From: Paracoccus tibetensis | GTDB taxonomy: Bacteria; Pseudomonadota; Alphaproteobacteria; Rhodobacterales; Rhodobacteraceae | DNA: 64,000 bases | Direction of reading: 5' to 3' | NCBI RefSeq assembly: GCF_900102505.1 | Contig: NZ_FMVT01000005.1 | Span: 248,001 to 312,000, forward strand | Shown: piece after piece, positions 61,944 through 64,000 of the stretch | How the letters are laid out: each line of letters begins with the position of its first letter | Numbering within the stretch: the stretch's first letter is position 1 | Translations under genes and position numbers: made by a program | The notes under the pieces: generated by a model | Told to the model about the DNA's origin: nothing | Database searches by the model: none | The model's input: only the letters and a program-made list of their open reading frames with translations

Positions 61944-62861
61944 ATGGAATGGATACTCCTGACCATCGGCCTCGCCGGCCTCTTCCTCGGTGGAGAGGCG
62001 CTGGTGCGAGGCTCTGTCGGCATCGCGCGGCGGCTGGCGATCCCGCCGTTGATCATCGGGCTGACGGTTGTCGGCTTCGGCACCTCGACGCCGGAGCTTC
62101 TGGTCTCGGTCGACGCGGCCCTGCGTGGCTCGCCCGACATCGCCATCGGCAATGTCGTCGGCTCGAACATCGGCAACATCCTGTTGATCGTGGGGCTGTC
62201 CGCGCTGGTGTGGCCCATTGCCGTGTCGGGCGGCACCCTGAAGCGCGACACCGCCGTGATGGTGGCTGCGGCCGTGGCGCTGGTGCCCTTGTTCTGGCTG
62301 GGCACGGTCGGACCTAGCGCCGGCGCGCTGCTCGTCACGTGTCTTGTCGGCTACCTGATCTGGGCCTACCGCCAGCCGGGCGCCGAGGCACCCGACGAGT
62401 TGCAGGCGCCACTCCCGCCGCTGTGGCGATCCTTGATCTGGGTTGCAGTTGGGCTTGTCGCCCTGATGCTGGGTGCGCGTTTCCTGGTCGACAGCGCGGT
62501 GACCATCGCGCGGGGCCATGGCATCTCCGAGGCCTTCATCGGCCTGACCATCGTCGCGATCGGCACCTCCCTTCCGGAACTGGCCACCTCGCTCGTCGCC
62601 GCCTTCCGCCGCCAGTCCGAGATCGCCATCGGCAACATTGTCGGCTCGAACATCTTCAACGTGCTTGGCATCCTTGGCGCGACTGCGCTGATCGCGCCCG
62701 TTCCAGTGGCCGGACGGTTCCTGGCCCTCGACCTGCCGGTGATGATTGCCGCCTCGGCGCTGCTGACGGGAATGCTGCTTCTGCGGCCGCGCATCGGCCG
62801 AGGCTCGGGCGTCATGCTGCTGCTGGGCTACGCAGCCTATCTGTGGGTCGCTCAGGGCTGA
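61944..62861 (+). CDS. calcium/sodium antiporter (CaCA family, YrbG-like)
   Basis: A 305-residue inner-membrane cation exchanger with about ten segments in two inverted halves. Each half has the family alpha-repeat: GFGTSTPELLVSVDAALRGS (about 48-67) with IAIGNVVGSNIGNILLIVG, and AIGTSLPELATSLVAAFRRQ (about 210-229) with IAIGNIVGSNIFNVLGILG. All G-T/S-S-x-P-E cores are intact. Expected to exchange Ca2+ for Na+ or H+. Confidence 0.95.
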   Translation: MEWILLTIGLAGLFLGGEALVRGSVGIARRLAIPPLIIGLTVVGFGTSTPELLVSVDAALRGSPDIAIGNVVGSNIGNILLIVGLSALVWPIAVSGGTLKRDTAVMVAAAVALVPLFWLGTVGPSAGALLVTCLVGYLIWAYRQPGAEAPDELQAPLPPLWRSLIWVAVGLVALMLGARFLVDSAVTIARGHGISEAFIGLTIVAIGTSLPELATSLVAAFRRQSEIAIGNIVGSNIFNVLGILGATALIAPVPVAGRFLALDLPVMIAASALLTGMLLLRPRIGRGSGVMLLLGYAAYLWVAQG

Positions 62862-62979
62862 CGCAGCCTGTGCCGGCTGGTCGGGGGTAGCTCATCGGAG
62901 GGCCGTCCGGTCCTCCGCCGCCGCCCGTCTTGCGCGGAGCGGCGGCCATTCGCTTGACGCCCGACAGGGCGCTGGCCGG

Positions 62980-63147
62980 TCACGGCCGCAGCTTGCGCCT
63001 GTTCTCGATGCTGCGCTCAGCGAAACCTGTCGCTTGAACGAGGGTCATCCCCAGCTCCACGCAGGTTGCGGCAATCGCCTCGGAGTCCCGCGCATCTTCG
63101 GCGAGATGCGCATCATGTGAGGCATGCGCCTGGAAGGGGTGGCTCAC
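62980..63147 (-). CDS. small hypothetical protein, 55 aa, coupled to the 42-aa gene
   Basis: A 55-codon frame starting at GTG 63147, which overlaps the stop of the 42-residue gene (GTGA). The product starts MSHPFQAHASHDAH and contains AIAATCVELGMTLVQATGFA, plausible amphipathic helices. No domain recognised. Support is the overlap and reasonable composition only. Confidence 0.45.
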   Translation of the reverse strand: MSHPFQAHASHDAHLAEDARDSEAIAATCVELGMTLVQATGFAERSIENRRKLRP

Positions 63148-63272
63148 TTCTGCGCCCGCGCGACCGCATTGGACACGACGTCTTTGGTGCTGGGTGCGGA
63201 GGCGTTGGTCTTCGGCTTTTCCTTCTTGGGCTTCTTCTCGTCGCGTTTACGTTTGTTCATGCCCTTGGCCAT
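63144..63272 (-). CDS. very small lysine-rich protein, 42 aa
   Basis: Starts MAKGMNKRKRDEKKPKKEKP and ends ASAPSTKDVVSNAVARAQK. An AGGAG Shine-Dalgarno lies seven bases before the ATG. Small proteins with this Lys-rich PKKEKPK pattern and a short acidic/aliphatic tail are common but uncharacterised in proteobacteria. It is followed by an overlapping second small frame. The 171 bases upstream (63273-63443) hold no other gene. Confidence 0.7.
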   Translation of the reverse strand: MAKGMNKRKRDEKKPKKEKPKTNASAPSTKDVVSNAVARAQK

Positions 63273-63443
63273 GGTCTGGCTCCTGTAAAGCCGTCGAAGG
63301 TTCGACGGACTCGGCAGCTTAGACCTTTCGCAGGGTATAGATAGGGAAATCGGCGGATGCCGGCATGGCGGGGGACGGGAGGTCAGCGGACCCCGCCCCG
63401 GATCTTCCCGGATCAGGGGCCAGCATCCGCCGCATGAGCCTGC

Positions 63444-64000
63444 TCAGGACGTGCCGGCCATGGCAAGGGTAAGTGCCGGTGCGTCCGGCAGCCGCGCGAG
63501 CCGGGTCAGCACCGCCGCCTCGTCCGCCTCATCTGGAAGCTCGTCCGTCCAGACCCTGAACGTTTCCAGCGTGTAGCGGCCGAACGAGGTGATCATGGCG
63601 CCATCCGCCGCGTCCCGGCCGCGCACCATCAGGACGCGCCCGATCCTCGGCGTGTTGTACCGGGCGTCGAAGGTGTACCAGCGATCCTCGAGATAAGCCT
63701 CGAACCAGGCGCAGAAGTCGCCGGGGCCGGATGGCGGAACGCCGACATCTCCTAGATAGCCGCTGGCATAGCGGGCCGGGATGTTCATCGCGCGGCAGAG
63801 CGTGATCGCTAGATGCGCGAAGTCCCTGCACACGCCCGTCGCCTCGGACATAGCGTGAGATGCCGTCTTGGTGGGGCGGCCGAACTTGTAGCCGAAGGTC
63901 AAGTGGTTGTGGACGTAATTGCTGATGGCCTGCACCCGCGCCCAGCCAGGCTGCGTCGATCCGAAGAGATCCCAGGCCTGCTGCGTCAGAAGATCGGAAT
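63444..64000 (-). CDS. transglutaminase-like family protein (5' end outside window)
   Basis: The frame is open from the right edge to the stop at 63444, so the N-terminus is missing. The core has the catalytic Cys in SEATGVCRDFAHLAITLCRA and the following PARYASGYL. Where the second catalytic residue of many relatives is His in a HAW motif, this protein reads DFCAWFEAYLEDRWYTFDAR, with Cys instead. The Asp of TFDAR is present. Members are cysteine-protease or transglutaminase-like enzymes, often near other stress genes. Activity is uncertain. Confidence 0.85.
   Translation of the reverse strand, partial: SDLLTQQAWDLFGSTQPGWARVQAISNYVHNHLTFGYKFGRPTKTASHAMSEATGVCRDFAHLAITLCRAMNIPARYASGYLGDVGVPPSGPGDFCAWFEAYLEDRWYTFDARYNTPRIGRVLMVRGRDAADGAMITSFGRYTLETFRVWTDELPDEADEAAVLTRLARLPDAPALTLAMAGTS

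Overview
The window is high-GC DNA (mostly 65-72 % by eye) from an alphaproteobacterium, most likely a Rhodobacteraceae member close to Paracoccus. This is inferred from the gene order lptC-lptA-lptB-hpf-ptsN without rpoN, a pyrB gene coupled to a dihydroorotase-like gene, NasT/NasS-type nitrate regulation, and general protein character. No phage, insertion sequence or CRISPR array was seen.

Positions 1-18100 are mainly housekeeping. A pyrB plus dihydroorotase-like pair (minus strand) diverges from a MATE exporter and a stand-alone Lrp/AsnC effector domain. A minus-strand block then carries a small basic protein, ptsN, hpf, lptB, lptA, lptC, kdsD and a short RNase D (the LPS transport and Kdo supply block), followed by tRNA-Leu(CAG). 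On the plus strand come an NDUFA9-like oxidoreductase with uppP, and a glutamate synthase operon, gltD - secreted protein of unknown function - gltB.

Positions 18181-28571 (minus strand) are an assimilatory nitrate/nitrite gene set. Transcription runs nasT-nasS, then an attenuator-like leader, then nrtA-nrtB-nrtD (ABC nitrate importer), nirB, nirD and nasA. It converges on gltB, so nitrate uptake, reduction to ammonium and GOGAT lie side by side. The leader before nrtA has a hairpin with an ANTAR-type hexaloop followed by an intrinsic terminator, as expected for NasT antitermination controlled by the sensor NasS.

Positions 28711-59554 are the accessory heart of the window: a Wzx/Wzy-type exopolysaccharide locus with an assembly-line natural product system inside it. 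The sugar part has an initiating sugar transferase, five further glycosyltransferases or WecG-type enzymes, a Wzz/GumC-type co-polymerase, a degenerate CpsD-like partner, a flippase and a polymerase. Mixed with these are an NRPS (C-A-PCP-TE), a type I PKS (KS-AT-KR-DH-ACP-TE), a formyltransferase-NRPS with a luciferase-like monooxygenase inside its adenylation domain, an Sfp-type phosphopantetheinyl transferase, and two divergent SGNH-like paralogues. The tight interleaving suggests a peptide/polyketide-modified glycan or a glycosylated lipopeptide. No outer-membrane exporter gene is visible. This is the best candidate for an undescribed system.

Positions 59687-64000 hold small stress or accessory genes: a DUF1330 protein, a SnoaL-like protein with a divergent LysR regulator, a cation/Ca2+ antiporter, two tiny coupled genes and a 5'-truncated transglutaminase-like gene. 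The stretch 61526-61943 has no gene I can support.
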